From Idiomarina xiamenensis 10-D-4 (lineage in GTDB: Bacteria > Pseudomonadota > Gammaproteobacteria > Enterobacterales > Alteromonadaceae), in contig NZ_AMRG01000013.1 in the NCBI RefSeq assembly GCF_000299895.1, positions 39,338 to 103,337 on the forward strand: 64,000 nt of DNA. Reading direction: 5' to 3'. Shown here in pieces: positions 39,466 through 48,411 of the stretch (positions are counted from its first letter, which is position 1; the number at the start of each line of letters is the position of its first letter). The notes beneath the pieces are model-generated. The model worked only from the letters and a program-made list of their open reading frames with translations. It was not told where the DNA came from and made no database searches. The translations under genes and the position numbers were made by a program.

Positions 39466-40143
39466 TCAAGCACCAGCCATTTTTTGATAATCCAACTCGC
39501 GATAATCGCTGAATGACTTAAAGCCGACCACGGCTTTGGCTGGCATGCCACTGTCAGGATTGGCAACCGCGATACATTCCGCAATACCAAACTGTTGTGC
39601 CGTACGCAGGATGCTGGTGTTGTCGTCAATAAACAGTGTACGCTCAGGTTGGAACGCGGTTTTTTGCTGTAATGCCTGCCATAGCTGCGGTGATTCTTTA
39701 CTAAAGCCAAACGGGTGGGTTGACCACATTTGGTCACAATAATCAGCTAAATCGGTATGTTCGAGTTTTAGCGCCAAGCTATCAGGGTGAGCATTAGTCA
39801 CTAAAATCACTTGCTTTTTGGCATGCCGCAATTGCGTCAAAAATGCTGGTACATCATCACGCACTTTAATGAGGTGCTGCAAATCACGCGACAGCGCTTT
39901 AATCGGCAGTTGCAATTGTTGCTGCCAGTAATCCAAACAATACCAGTTTAAGCTACCTGCTACGGCACTGAAGTGTTCGCGCAGGCGAGCGTCGGCTTGC
40001 GCCGGAGTCAAACCGTGTTGGCGCGCATAATGCTGCGGCAAATAGTGGTTCCAAAATTGATTGTCGTAATGTAGGTCGAGCAGCGTACCGTCCATATCCA
40101 GTAACACGGTATCAATTGACTGCCAATCAAGCATGGGTTTCAT
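39466..40143 (-). CDS. yrfG: HAD-family GMP/IMP nucleotidase YrfG
   Basis: Haloacid dehalogenase-type phosphatase acting on purine monophosphates in E. coli. The 225-aa protein has motif I VLLDMDGTLLDLHYDNQFW, motif II ILVTNAHPDS, the conserved Lys in FGFSKESPQLW and motif III FIDDNTSIL. ATG at 40143; ATG at 40134 is also possible. It is divergent from nudE, its usual neighbour. Confidence 0.9.
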   Translation of the reverse strand: MKPMLDWQSIDTVLLDMDGTLLDLHYDNQFWNHYLPQHYARQHGLTPAQADARLREHFSAVAGSLNWYCLDYWQQQLQLPIKALSRDLQHLIKVRDDVPAFLTQLRHAKKQVILVTNAHPDSLALKLEHTDLADYCDQMWSTHPFGFSKESPQLWQALQQKTAFQPERTLFIDDNTSILRTAQQFGIAECIAVANPDSGMPAKAVVGFKSFSDYRELDYQKMAGA

Positions 40144-40196
40144 CACCTTTAAGGTTTATAGTAAGCTGAACATATCATCTTTTGATGTCTCTTATT

Positions 40197-40751
40197 ATGG
40201 CAGATAACCAGTTACCGGAAATACTTGAACGACAAGTCGTAGCGCGCAGTCGCTTATTACGTATCGAAGCTATCGATTTGCGCTTCAGTAATGGCGTAGA
40301 ACGACAATACGAACGCATGTCGGGTAGTGGTCGCGGCGCTGTGATGGTGGTGCCGTTTATTGACGCTAAGCGTTTCATTCTGGTGCGTGAATACGCTGCT
40401 GGTTTACATAGCTACCAACTGGGCTTTCCAAAAGGCCTTATCGATCCCGGTGAGTCCGCCGAACAGGCCGCCCAACGAGAGCTGCGAGAGGAAGTCGGCT
40501 ACGGTGCTGGAGAACTACGAAAACTGCACACAGTAACCATGGCACCGCAATTTTTTTCGGCACATATGACACTCTTTGTGGGTCACCAGTTGTTTGCCGA
40601 AAAGCTTCCCGGTGATGAGCCTGAGCCGCTAGAACAAGTGATCTGGTCGCTCGATGATGTCGATGAATTATTGCGGCAACCAGACTTTACTGAGGCTCGC
40701 AGTATTGCTGCATTATTATTAATGATGCGCAGTAACTCGCAAGGAGGATAA
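40197..40751 (+). CDS. nudE: ADP compounds hydrolase NudE
   Basis: Nudix hydrolase of ADP-ribose, NADH and Ap3A. The 184-aa protein has the complete Nudix box GLIDPGESAEQAAQRELREE followed by VGYG, preceded by the family's VPFIDAKRFILVREYAAGLHSYQLGFPKG. I chose the ATG at 40197 (MADNQLPE), which fits the E. coli length; an ATG at 40185 is possible. No clear ribosome site for either. It ends two bases before the cysQ start. Confidence 0.92.
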   Translation: MADNQLPEILERQVVARSRLLRIEAIDLRFSNGVERQYERMSGSGRGAVMVVPFIDAKRFILVREYAAGLHSYQLGFPKGLIDPGESAEQAAQRELREEVGYGAGELRKLHTVTMAPQFFSAHMTLFVGHQLFAEKLPGDEPEPLEQVIWSLDDVDELLRQPDFTEARSIAALLLMMRSNSQGG

Positions 40752-40753
40752 CG

Positions 40754-41611
40754 TTGAAATCTGATGATCGCACCGAGCCAGCGCTAGGGTTGGCAAACGA
40801 GCAGATAGAAACACTCTTGCAACAAGCCAGCGATATTGCCCGCCAAGCTGGCGCATTGATCATGAAACTTTATGACAGTGGTGATTTTGATACGCACGAA
40901 AAAGCCGATGAATCACCGGTTACCAGTGCTGATTTGGCCGCTAATCGGTTAATCGTCAATGCGCTACAAGCATTAACACCCAATTGGCCGGTGTTGTCGG
41001 AAGAAAGTGGGCATTTGAGTTTTTCTGAGCGGCAACAGTGGTCTCATTATTGGCTCATCGACCCCATCGATGGCACCCAGGAATTTATCGCTCGCAGCGG
41101 CGACTTTGCGGTTAACATCGCGCTAATTCAGGATAACCAACCGGTACTTGGCGTCATTTTTTGGCCCGCAGGCGAAACCCTGTACTACGGTTATCGCGGT
41201 TTAGGTGCGTGGAAACAAGACCAAAGCGGTGAGCAGCGCATACAAGTTAGGCGTTTAGATAACCCCGATGAAGACCCTATTATTTTGGCGATAAGCCGAC
41301 GTCAACCGCGTGAGCGGGTGCTAGCACGGATGCAAGATAATCGCGAAATACAACCTTACCCGGCTGGCAGCTGTTCACTGAAAGCCTGTTTTATTGCCGA
41401 GGGAAAAGCCGATTGCTTTATGCGTGTCGGACCTACCGGTGAATGGGATACGGCGGCCTCGCAAGTCATCGTCAGTGAGGCAGGGGGTAGCATTGTCAGC
41501 GAATACTTTGAACCGATCACCTATAACGAAACCGTGAGTTTAATGAATCCAAACTTTTTAGTGTTAGGTGATGACCGCGTTAATTGGCGTGAGCTGTTTA
41601 AGTCGCCGTGA
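40754..41611 (+). CDS. cysQ: 3'(2'),5'-bisphosphate nucleotidase CysQ
   Basis: Phosphatase removing the 3'-phosphate from PAP formed in sulfate assimilation. The 285-aa protein is of the inositol monophosphatase superfamily, with [25 protein letters not shown] and [20 protein letters not shown] holding the metal-binding acidic residues. The start is a TTG at 40754 decided by a perfect AAGGAGG six bases upstream. The 3' end overlaps the convergent yheU by 14 bases. Confidence 0.93.
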   Translation: MKSDDRTEPALGLANEQIETLLQQASDIARQAGALIMKLYDSGDFDTHEKADESPVTSADLAANRLIVNALQALTPNWPVLSEESGHLSFSERQQWSHYWLIDPIDGTQEFIARSGDFAVNIALIQDNQPVLGVIFWPAGETLYYGYRGLGAWKQDQSGEQRIQVRRLDNPDEDPIILAISRRQPRERVLARMQDNREIQPYPAGSCSLKACFIAEGKADCFMRVGPTGEWDTAASQVIVSEAGGSIVSEYFEPITYNETVSLMNPNFLVLGDDRVNWRELFKSP

Positions 41612-41819
41612 TTTGATCGCGTGGCATAATGTTCACGCTTTCGTGCAGTTCAGACCAAACCAGTACGACATCTCCGCGCTGTAATTGTGCTTTCACGTCT
41701 TCGACTTTGCGCTGCAAAGAAACCTCTTGTTCGCCATAGTCGGTGCCTTCGCGTAACACAAACTGCTCGATCAACGCGTCTAAGGTGTCGGCATTCACTT
41801 CTTGCCAGGGAATAATCAT
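41598..41819 (-). CDS. yheU: YheU family protein (UPF0270)
   Basis: A 73-aa cytosolic protein beginning [29 protein letters not shown], the typical opening of the YheU family. No known function. It follows yheT by 28 bp on the same strand, as in E. coli, and runs 14 bases into the end of cysQ. Confidence 0.9.
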   Translation of the reverse strand: MIIPWQEVNADTLDALIEQFVLREGTDYGEQEVSLQRKVEDVKAQLQRGDVVLVWSELHESVNIMPRDQITAT

Positions 41820-41847
41820 GCTCGTTACTCTCTTGTTAGGGCGGTTA

Positions 41848-42837
41848 TCACGGCGTTAAAAACTGATTAAGTACGCGACAAATACGGTCAGGTAACCAGC
41901 TTTTAAAATGACCCCGCTGAAAGTCAATAAAACCCATATGACCACCCCGCTGACTGAGTTCGTAAGTGGTTGCCGGGGCCAGTTCATTGGCCGTAGGAAT
42001 GACCGCTGCCGTCATAAATGGGTCATCCTTGGCATGAATAATATGTAAGGGTGTTTGCACCTGCTTTAAGCGGGGTTTAGCACTGGCTTGAGTATAATAG
42101 TCATCGATGCTAGCGAAGCCGTGTAGGGGCGCTGTGATTTTATCGTCGAATTGCCAAAAGCTACGCATTGACGACACCTCGACCTTAGCGAGTGGGTGTT
42201 CGGCAGTGATGATACCCAGCGCTTGCTTACGTTGGAACTTTTGCTTTAACGGGGTTAATAAATAGCGCCGATAAATCTTAGAAAAGCCTTGGTCGATACG
42301 CTCTGCGGCGGCATATAAATCTAATGGTGCGGCGCAAACTACGGCACCGCTAAGCGGCACTGCGGGCTTTTCGCTCAATAGCTTAGCTAACATGTTGCCA
42401 CCCAGACTAAAGCCGCAAGCCAGCATTGGTCGCTGCGGATTTTGTTGGCGCAAATAGTCTAACAACTCGCGGGCGTCGCCACTATCACCGCTATGATAAG
42501 CGCGTGCTAGGCGATTCAGTTGGCGCGGACCGCAGCCGCGAAAGTGCATCACCACGCTATCCCATTGTTGGTTTTTGGCGGCTTGCATCAGTTGCCATAC
42601 ATAAGGCGAGTCGACCGAACCTTCGAGGCCGTGAAAAATTACTAATAAGGGTCGAGTTGGCGAAGCCAGCGCATGTTCATGCCAGCACAGATCGAGCATA
42701 TCGCCATCGCTTAACGTGAACGTTTGCCAACGCCCCTGAAATGGTCGTTTACGATACAGTAAACGCGGTAACAGAGTTTGTAAGTGACCGTTACCTAACC
42801 ACCAAGGCGGGCTAAAATCACTGTTAATTATCGACAT
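41848..42837 (-). CDS. yheT: Alpha/beta hydrolase of the YheT family
   Basis: A 329-aa hydrolase with the family start [17 protein letters not shown], the nucleophile elbow [15 protein letters not shown] (Ser near residue 145), [11 protein letters not shown], the acid in IHAKDDPFM and the catalytic His in RGGHMGFID. Family members are related to esterases of ABHD1/3 type; the physiological substrate is not known. Operon with yheU. Confidence 0.92.
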   Translation of the reverse strand: MSIINSDFSPPWWLGNGHLQTLLPRLLYRKRPFQGRWQTFTLSDGDMLDLCWHEHALASPTRPLLVIFHGLEGSVDSPYVWQLMQAAKNQQWDSVVMHFRGCGPRQLNRLARAYHSGDSGDARELLDYLRQQNPQRPMLACGFSLGGNMLAKLLSEKPAVPLSGAVVCAAPLDLYAAAERIDQGFSKIYRRYLLTPLKQKFQRKQALGIITAEHPLAKVEVSSMRSFWQFDDKITAPLHGFASIDDYYTQASAKPRLKQVQTPLHIIHAKDDPFMTAAVIPTANELAPATTYELSQRGGHMGFIDFQRGHFKSWLPDRICRVLNQFLTP

Positions 42838-43036
42838 GACAGGGGCTCGGTGAGTGACTACTTAAGCAGTAAGAATGCAGTAAATTATCGACAGACATGG
42901 AAGCCAGTTTAGCATGCTTTGTGGTGTCGGCTCCAGCGTCAGTCAGTGACGCGACAGCACGTTATCAAGCTGTAAATAGGCTTGCTTGCCGAAAAGATAT
43001 ACGCATAATCAAGGTACGCATAGGCAAAGGTAGTCA

Positions 43037-45946
43037 ATGATGTCAGGGATGCACTGGGCTAAAGTCGCAACCGCGCTGTTAGGGATAATGCTGATTAGCG
43101 CTTGTGAGCCAACCGACAAGCGCCGAGCCACCGAGAGCGATGCCGTGTCAGCACCGGCGCTACACTTATCGGCGCTGTTAAAAAGCCCTAACGATAAGCG
43201 CGAGTACGCCAGTATGACCTTAGCTAACGGCTTACAGGTGCTATTGGTGTCTGATCCGCAGGCGCAGCAATCGGCGGCGGCGTTGGCTATCGATGTCGGT
43301 AGCGCTGATGACCCTGACCAGCAGTTGGGTTTAGCACACTATTTAGAACACATGCTGCTATTGGGTAGCGAACAGTTCCCGCAAGCCGACAGTTACAGCC
43401 GTTTTATGGCCGCTAACGGCGGCTTACATAATGCGGTCACCAGCCACGATCACACCAGTTATAGTTTGCGGGTGAATCACGACGCCTTGGCCGAAGCTTT
43501 AAGTCGTTTTGCCGACTTGTTTATTGCGCCGACATTTGCTTCACAATATGCCGAGAAAGAACGCCATGCGGTGGATGCCGAATGGCGCTTAAGACGCGAG
43601 TCAGACAGTTACATGATGTATGCGTTGGATGCGCACCTGCTGAATCCTAAACACCCGCTATCGCGGTTTCGCATCGGTAACTTAGAGACGCTGTCGGATA
43701 AACCGGATCAGTCGTTACAGCAGGCGTTGCTGACCTTTTATCAGCAGCATTACTCTGCCGAGCGCATGGCATTAACCGTCATTAGTCCGCTGTCGTTATC
43801 GCAGTTACGTGACCTGGTTGCGCCTCGATTTAGCGCTATTCCAGAGCGGCAAACAGTTGCGACTGAGCTGACGCAGACCGCTATCACGCCTGCACAGCAG
43901 GGCTTATTTATCCATTATCGTCCGCGCATCGATAAGCAGATGTTGTTTATCGACTTTCCGATCAGCGATAACAGCCGTGATTTTAAAGCCAAGCCCAACC
44001 GCTATGTGACCTACCTACTAAATTCAGAGATGCCCGGTACGCCTGCGCCGATGCTGCGCCAGCAAGGCTTAATTAGCCAGTTAAGTGCGACCGCTGAGCC
44101 GCGCTTTTATCACAATAGCGGTCGTTTACGGATAGCCGTCGAGCTCACCGACCAGGGCTTGGCGCATTATGACCAAGTCATCGCGACCTTGGTGAGCTAT
44201 CTGCAGTTACTGCGTCAGACGGGGCCGCAGCAAGCTTACGCCGAAGAGATAAAGACCGCCTTACAAAATCAGTTTCGTTTTTTAGAAAGGCAGGAGCCGT
44301 TTCAGTACGCCACCGAACTCTCGGCTAAGCAGTTACATCTACCCTTACAACACGTACTTGATGCCGATTATAACTTCAGCGACTTTAACCCAGACGCGAT
44401 CAGCGGCGTTCTGCAGCAACTGACCTTGGAGCGCGCACGGATTTGGTTAGTGGCACCATCACTGGCCGTCGATAAGCATTTACCGTTTTATTCGGCAGCT
44501 TATCGGCAGCAACCGATCAGCAATACTCAGCGACAACGCTGGCTGACGCTCGCAGAGCAACAGCAGTTGCAATTACCCAGCGTCAACCAACTGCTGCCTG
44601 AAGACTTTGAGATTTACTATCAACCCGAAAAAGCGCAGCTAAAGCCAGTTGTCGAGCAAGCAAATGTTAGTGTTTGGCTGTCGGCGAGCCATTATATGAC
44701 ACAGCCGCGTGCCGAATTGGCGATACAATTGAATAGTCGTTTGCCTTATCAATCGGCGCGGCATTGGTTAGCAAGCCAGTTATTGTTGCTCTTGTTTGAA
44801 CAACAGCAACAAGCACTAAGCGATGAAGCTCGTATCGCTGGCGTACAATTTAGCGTCAGTGTGGTGAACGGTATCTTGTTTCGATTGAGTGGTTTTAGTG
44901 ATAAGCAGCCGTTATTGGCGACACGCTTAATGACGGCACTACAGCAAGTCGCCATCAACGATGCCTCGTTGCTTAACGTTAAACAACAGTTGCAGCAGCG
45001 CATTGATAACCGTGATAAAGCTTATCCCATCAATCGCGCCGCACAACAGCTGAGCAGCCTACTTAAAGTGCCGGGCTGGTCCGATCAACAGCTACTCGAG
45101 CAATTGACGAGTATCGATGTTGATGATGTGCGCGAATTACAGCAGCAGTTGTTGCAGCATAGTCAGTTACGCCTGCTCGCATTGGGTAATTTGACCGCTC
45201 CCCGCTTACGCCAATTGAGCTTAACGCTGCAGCAGCAATTACCTGCGGCGTCAGCCGCGGCGAGCGTTTTTCAGCAACCGGTGTTGACACCGAGTCGCGC
45301 TCAGCAGGTGAGTTGGCAACAACGCTCCAGTGGTGACGACAATGTCATGCTGGATGCTTATATCAGCTTGTCGGACGATATCACTGATCACGCGACGACG
45401 TTATTATTAAGTCAGCTACTATCTACCCCGTTTTATCATCAGCTACGTACCGAGCAACAACTGGGCTACGTGGTTGGGGTTGAGGCCTCGCGTGTAGGAC
45501 GTCGCGCCATGTTGTATTTTTATTTACAGTCACCGCAAGCGTCGTTGGCCGCTGTTGGTCAGCAGTTTGTTGAGTTTTATCAACAATATGGACAACGTAT
45601 GGCACGACTGCAGGACGCCGAATTCGAACAGTATCGCGACAATTTATTGCAACAGTTACAGCAGCAGCCGCAAAACCTTGGCGAGGAATTCGAACCGCTG
45701 CTTGACGATTGGCTCAGCGCTGAATTACCTCAGCGTTATCAACAGCGATTGATTGCGGCCGTACAGCAACTGCGCAAAGTTGATGTGCAGCAAGCTTACC
45801 AACGGCTATTGCTCGAGCAGCAAGGCTTTCGGGTGTTGTTACAGTTGCGAGGACAGGCACAAGCCAGTTCGCCTTGGTACAAAGCGGATGGTTTGACCGT
45901 GCTGCCTAATATTGAAGCCTTCCAACAGCGCCTACCAAGGCATTAG
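43037..45946 (+). CDS. M16 family (insulinase/pitrilysin) zinc peptidase, predicted lipoprotein
   Basis: A 969-aa peptidase. The N-terminus has a lipoprotein signal (ATALLGIMLISAC, lipobox ending at Cys23), so it is probably anchored in the periplasm. The inverted zinc motif is HYLEH (His101, Glu104, His105), with the downstream Glu in EKERHAVDAEW. Middle and C-terminal inactive M16 domains follow, including LRTEQQLGYVVGVEASRV, typical of pitrilysin/insulysin. Related to E. coli PtrA. The end overlaps the convergent hydrolase gene by four bases. The protein is unusually Q-rich. Confidence 0.9.
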   Translation: MMSGMHWAKVATALLGIMLISACEPTDKRRATESDAVSAPALHLSALLKSPNDKREYASMTLANGLQVLLVSDPQAQQSAAALAIDVGSADDPDQQLGLAHYLEHMLLLGSEQFPQADSYSRFMAANGGLHNAVTSHDHTSYSLRVNHDALAEALSRFADLFIAPTFASQYAEKERHAVDAEWRLRRESDSYMMYALDAHLLNPKHPLSRFRIGNLETLSDKPDQSLQQALLTFYQQHYSAERMALTVISPLSLSQLRDLVAPRFSAIPERQTVATELTQTAITPAQQGLFIHYRPRIDKQMLFIDFPISDNSRDFKAKPNRYVTYLLNSEMPGTPAPMLRQQGLISQLSATAEPRFYHNSGRLRIAVELTDQGLAHYDQVIATLVSYLQLLRQTGPQQAYAEEIKTALQNQFRFLERQEPFQYATELSAKQLHLPLQHVLDADYNFSDFNPDAISGVLQQLTLERARIWLVAPSLAVDKHLPFYSAAYRQQPISNTQRQRWLTLAEQQQLQLPSVNQLLPEDFEIYYQPEKAQLKPVVEQANVSVWLSASHYMTQPRAELAIQLNSRLPYQSARHWLASQLLLLLFEQQQQALSDEARIAGVQFSVSVVNGILFRLSGFSDKQPLLATRLMTALQQVAINDASLLNVKQQLQQRIDNRDKAYPINRAAQQLSSLLKVPGWSDQQLLEQLTSIDVDDVRELQQQLLQHSQLRLLALGNLTAPRLRQLSLTLQQQLPAASAAASVFQQPVLTPSRAQQVSWQQRSSGDDNVMLDAYISLSDDITDHATTLLLSQLLSTPFYHQLRTEQQLGYVVGVEASRVGRRAMLYFYLQSPQASLAAVGQQFVEFYQQYGQRMARLQDAEFEQYRDNLLQQLQQQPQNLGEEFEPLLDDWLSAELPQRYQQRLIAAVQQLRKVDVQQAYQRLLLEQQGFRVLLQLRGQAQASSPWYKADGLTVLPNIEAFQQRLPRH

Positions 45947-47172
45947 CTGGCATCAAGTTGTAAGTAATCGCGCCAAAAACTGGCAGATAACTGGCTGATC
46001 ACGCGTGATTCCGCGTTTAGTAGCACCGCAATGCCTACGCGGTGCTGTTTTGAGTAGCTCATATCACCGACAAAGCCTTTCACCCAGCCGCTGTGATAAA
46101 TCAGTGTTTCATCGTTATCTAATTGATAGATACGCCAACCCAAGCCGTAGTGCGCGTCGTTCATAAAATTGTGCCAGACCGCGCGATGAGTCTCGCGCTT
46201 TGAATGAACTTTCGGCGTACTCAGTTGTTGTAGCGATTGTGGTGATAACACCCGCGGATAATAACCCTGTTGGGCGATCAACCATTGCCCCATATCGCTA
46301 ATGCTGGCGTTGACGCCGGCGGCGGATGGTACTTGATAGTACTCTGGGGTAACGTGTCCGGCAATCCAGCCATAGGCCGTTTTTAGGTGAGGCGTAGCGC
46401 GGTCGCTGGTGGCTAAAAAAGCGTCCATACCGACCGAAGCATCGTGCATACCCAGTGGTTGTAGCACCCGTTGCTGCAACGCCATCTCATAGGGTTGCTG
46501 AGTTATTGCTTCTAAAACCGGTTCGATAAACGCAAAAAGTACATTTTGATAACTGTAGCACTGACCAGGCGGGCAAAAGGGTTGTAAGGTGGCAAAGTTG
46601 TCGAACATTTGCTGCGGCGGAATGTTGGCCTCTAAAATGTTATCGAAAGCATTCGGCATCAGCCCCGAACTTTGTGATAACAAGTGTTTAATGGTGAGTG
46701 CATCACTGTAGCGTTGCTCTTTAAAACGCAGTTGTGGCACATAATCGGTCACGTGCGTTTGCCAGCTCAGTTGGCCTTGATCGACTAGCAAGGCGGTTAG
46801 GCTGGCGGCGAACGATTTTGATAGCGATGCTAACCGAAAAACGGTATGTGTGGTTAAGGGTTCGCGAGTTTTCTTGTCGCGTACGCCAACGGCTTGCATA
46901 GCCACAATATCGTTACCATAAGTGATCACATAAGCGCCGCCTGGAACGTTGTAGGCGGTTAACAGGTCACGAAAAGTACGATCAAAGCGATGTGCGACTT
47001 CTAAGGTGTAAAACTTTTGTCGCTGATACTCACGAGCGTGACTGGGATTGAGTTGGTGATCGAGCCGCTGCCATAATTCTACTTTGACATTAGCGGCGTT
47101 TGCGGTGTGATGAAATAGCACACTGCAACAAATGGTAAAGACGACATACAACGTCGCGCGGGACAACACCAC
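45943..47172 (-). CDS. Secreted serine hydrolase of the beta-lactamase/class C family
   Basis: A 409-aa exported protein with a hydrophobic N-terminal signal (LYVVFTICCSVLFHHTANA). The class C motifs are present: SxxK in FRLASLSKSFAAS, YxN in CYSYQNVLF and HSG in IYHSGWVKG. Such proteins are more often esterases or D-aminopeptidases than antibiotic-degrading enzymes. I place the start at a GTG (47172), nine bases after GAGGAG; a TTG at 47181 touches that site and is too close. No regulator gene is adjacent. Confidence 0.85.
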   Translation of the reverse strand: MVLSRATLYVVFTICCSVLFHHTANAANVKVELWQRLDHQLNPSHAREYQRQKFYTLEVAHRFDRTFRDLLTAYNVPGGAYVITYGNDIVAMQAVGVRDKKTREPLTTHTVFRLASLSKSFAASLTALLVDQGQLSWQTHVTDYVPQLRFKEQRYSDALTIKHLLSQSSGLMPNAFDNILEANIPPQQMFDNFATLQPFCPPGQCYSYQNVLFAFIEPVLEAITQQPYEMALQQRVLQPLGMHDASVGMDAFLATSDRATPHLKTAYGWIAGHVTPEYYQVPSAAGVNASISDMGQWLIAQQGYYPRVLSPQSLQQLSTPKVHSKRETHRAVWHNFMNDAHYGLGWRIYQLDNDETLIYHSGWVKGFVGDMSYSKQHRVGIAVLLNAESRVISQLSASFWRDYLQLDAS

Positions 47173-47254
47173 AGATCGCAACTCCTCTGTTAAAGTGGAC
47201 GCGCATCATACGGTATTTGCCCCTCGCGCAAAAGCCAAATGCTCTAAAACGAGC

Positions 47255-47848
47255 TTACAGCAGCTTCTGTAAGGCAGCTAAAGCTTGGTCATAATTGGGT
47301 TCTTGGCCAAGTTCAGGCACCAACTCTTGATAGCTGATTTTGCCTTGCTGGTCGATAACAAAGATAGCCCGGCTGAGTAGCCCCATATCTTTGATCAATA
47401 CACCGTAGCTCTCACCGAATGAGCGCCATACTGCATCTGACAACACTTGCATGGATTCGATTCCCTCGGCGCCACAAAAACGTTTTTGCGCAAAAGGCAA
47501 GTCGGTGCTGATGGTCACCAGTGTTACGGCTTTGGGTAATTCTTCTACCGCTTGGTTAAAGTGCTTGGTTTGAATCGAACAAACGCCGGTATCAATGCTA
47601 GGCACTACGCTGATGAGTAACGGCTTATCGTTGAGATCGGACAAGCTAACGGGTTTAAAGCTTTGATCGACGACGGTGAACGTCGGTGCTTGATCGCCGA
47701 CCTTAACTGCATGACCAAGCAGCGTTAATGGCTTACCTTGTGCGGTGACTTGCTGCTGATGAGCAACCGGTAATTGCTGCGCTAGCGCGCTGGAAGAGAG
47801 CAAACCACCGATGGCAATGGTGGCGGCTAAGCTGATGGATTTTAGCAT
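47255..47848 (-). CDS. tpx: Thiol peroxidase with signal peptide
   Basis: Atypical 2-Cys peroxiredoxin reducing hydroperoxides. The 197-aa protein carries the Tpx core (GHAVKVGDQAPTFTVVD, peroxidatic Cys90 in SIDTGVCSIQT, resolving Cys125 in KRFCGAEGI). About 24 extra N-terminal residues form a clear signal peptide (LAATIAIGGLLSSSALAQQ), so this copy is probably periplasmic, unlike the short E. coli form lacking it. Single gene, no partner reductase next to it. Confidence 0.93.
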   Translation of the reverse strand: MLKSISLAATIAIGGLLSSSALAQQLPVAHQQQVTAQGKPLTLLGHAVKVGDQAPTFTVVDQSFKPVSLSDLNDKPLLISVVPSIDTGVCSIQTKHFNQAVEELPKAVTLVTISTDLPFAQKRFCGAEGIESMQVLSDAVWRSFGESYGVLIKDMGLLSRAIFVIDQQGKISYQELVPELGQEPNYDQALAALQKLL

Positions 47849-47952
47849 AACGGTTTTACCTTGTGAGTTAACAACGTTAAAAAGCAGACTTGCGCGAATA
47901 CTATCGTCGCTTAATACGTTAGCCGATGGCTAGCCGGATTACGCTACACAGT

Positions 47953-48411
47953 TTATGCATTCTCGGCAAGCCACGCGTGCAGTTGTGCGGAGTCGATGCC
48001 GTAGCTATCCCAAAAATGCTCAAGCTGCTGATCGAAGCGGCCGCGATAATGCCGATAGGTGTCTACGATCAGTTGCTGTTCGCGACGTTCAAAGAGCAGT
48101 TCAGCGGCCAACAAGTGTTGCTTTAATTGCTGCTCCGCTAGCGGCGTCAGCTCGGTGCGTTGCCAGTGCCGCCGCTGCTCCCGAAACTGCGCAGTATTAA
48201 CGCCCTCGGCGCGCTGTGCCAGTTGTCGCCACAACTGACTATCTTGTGCTAGGCGATGGCGTTGGCAATAGCCAGTAAACAGCAACAGGTTAACGTTAAT
48301 CCCATAGGTCTGTTGCCAGCTTAACAACTGCTCGGCATTACCGGGCTGGCTGTAGCGATGGTAGCTATACTGCCAGAAACGACTGACGTCTAATACGGCG
48401 TTATTGCTCAT
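47953..48411 (-). CDS. TIGR02444-type protein
   Basis: A 152-aa cytosolic helical protein: FWQYSYHRYSQPGNAEQLLS, then WQQTYGINVNLLLFTGYCQR and a C-terminal YRHYRGRFDQQLEHFW region. This matches the TIGR02444 family of gammaproteobacterial hypothetical proteins, usually beside yheS. It overlaps the end of yheS by 11 bases, so it is co-transcribed. No function known. Confidence 0.85.
   Translation of the reverse strand: MSNNAVLDVSRFWQYSYHRYSQPGNAEQLLSWQQTYGINVNLLLFTGYCQRHRLAQDSQLWRQLAQRAEGVNTAQFREQRRHWQRTELTPLAEQQLKQHLLAAELLFERREQQLIVDTYRHYRGRFDQQLEHFWDSYGIDSAQLHAWLAENA

Noticed and set aside
45943..47172. Antibiotic-resistance beta-lactamase
   Set aside because: Class C serine motifs are present, but the protein is of the broad serine-hydrolase group and no AmpR-type regulator is adjacent; a resistance role is not supported.
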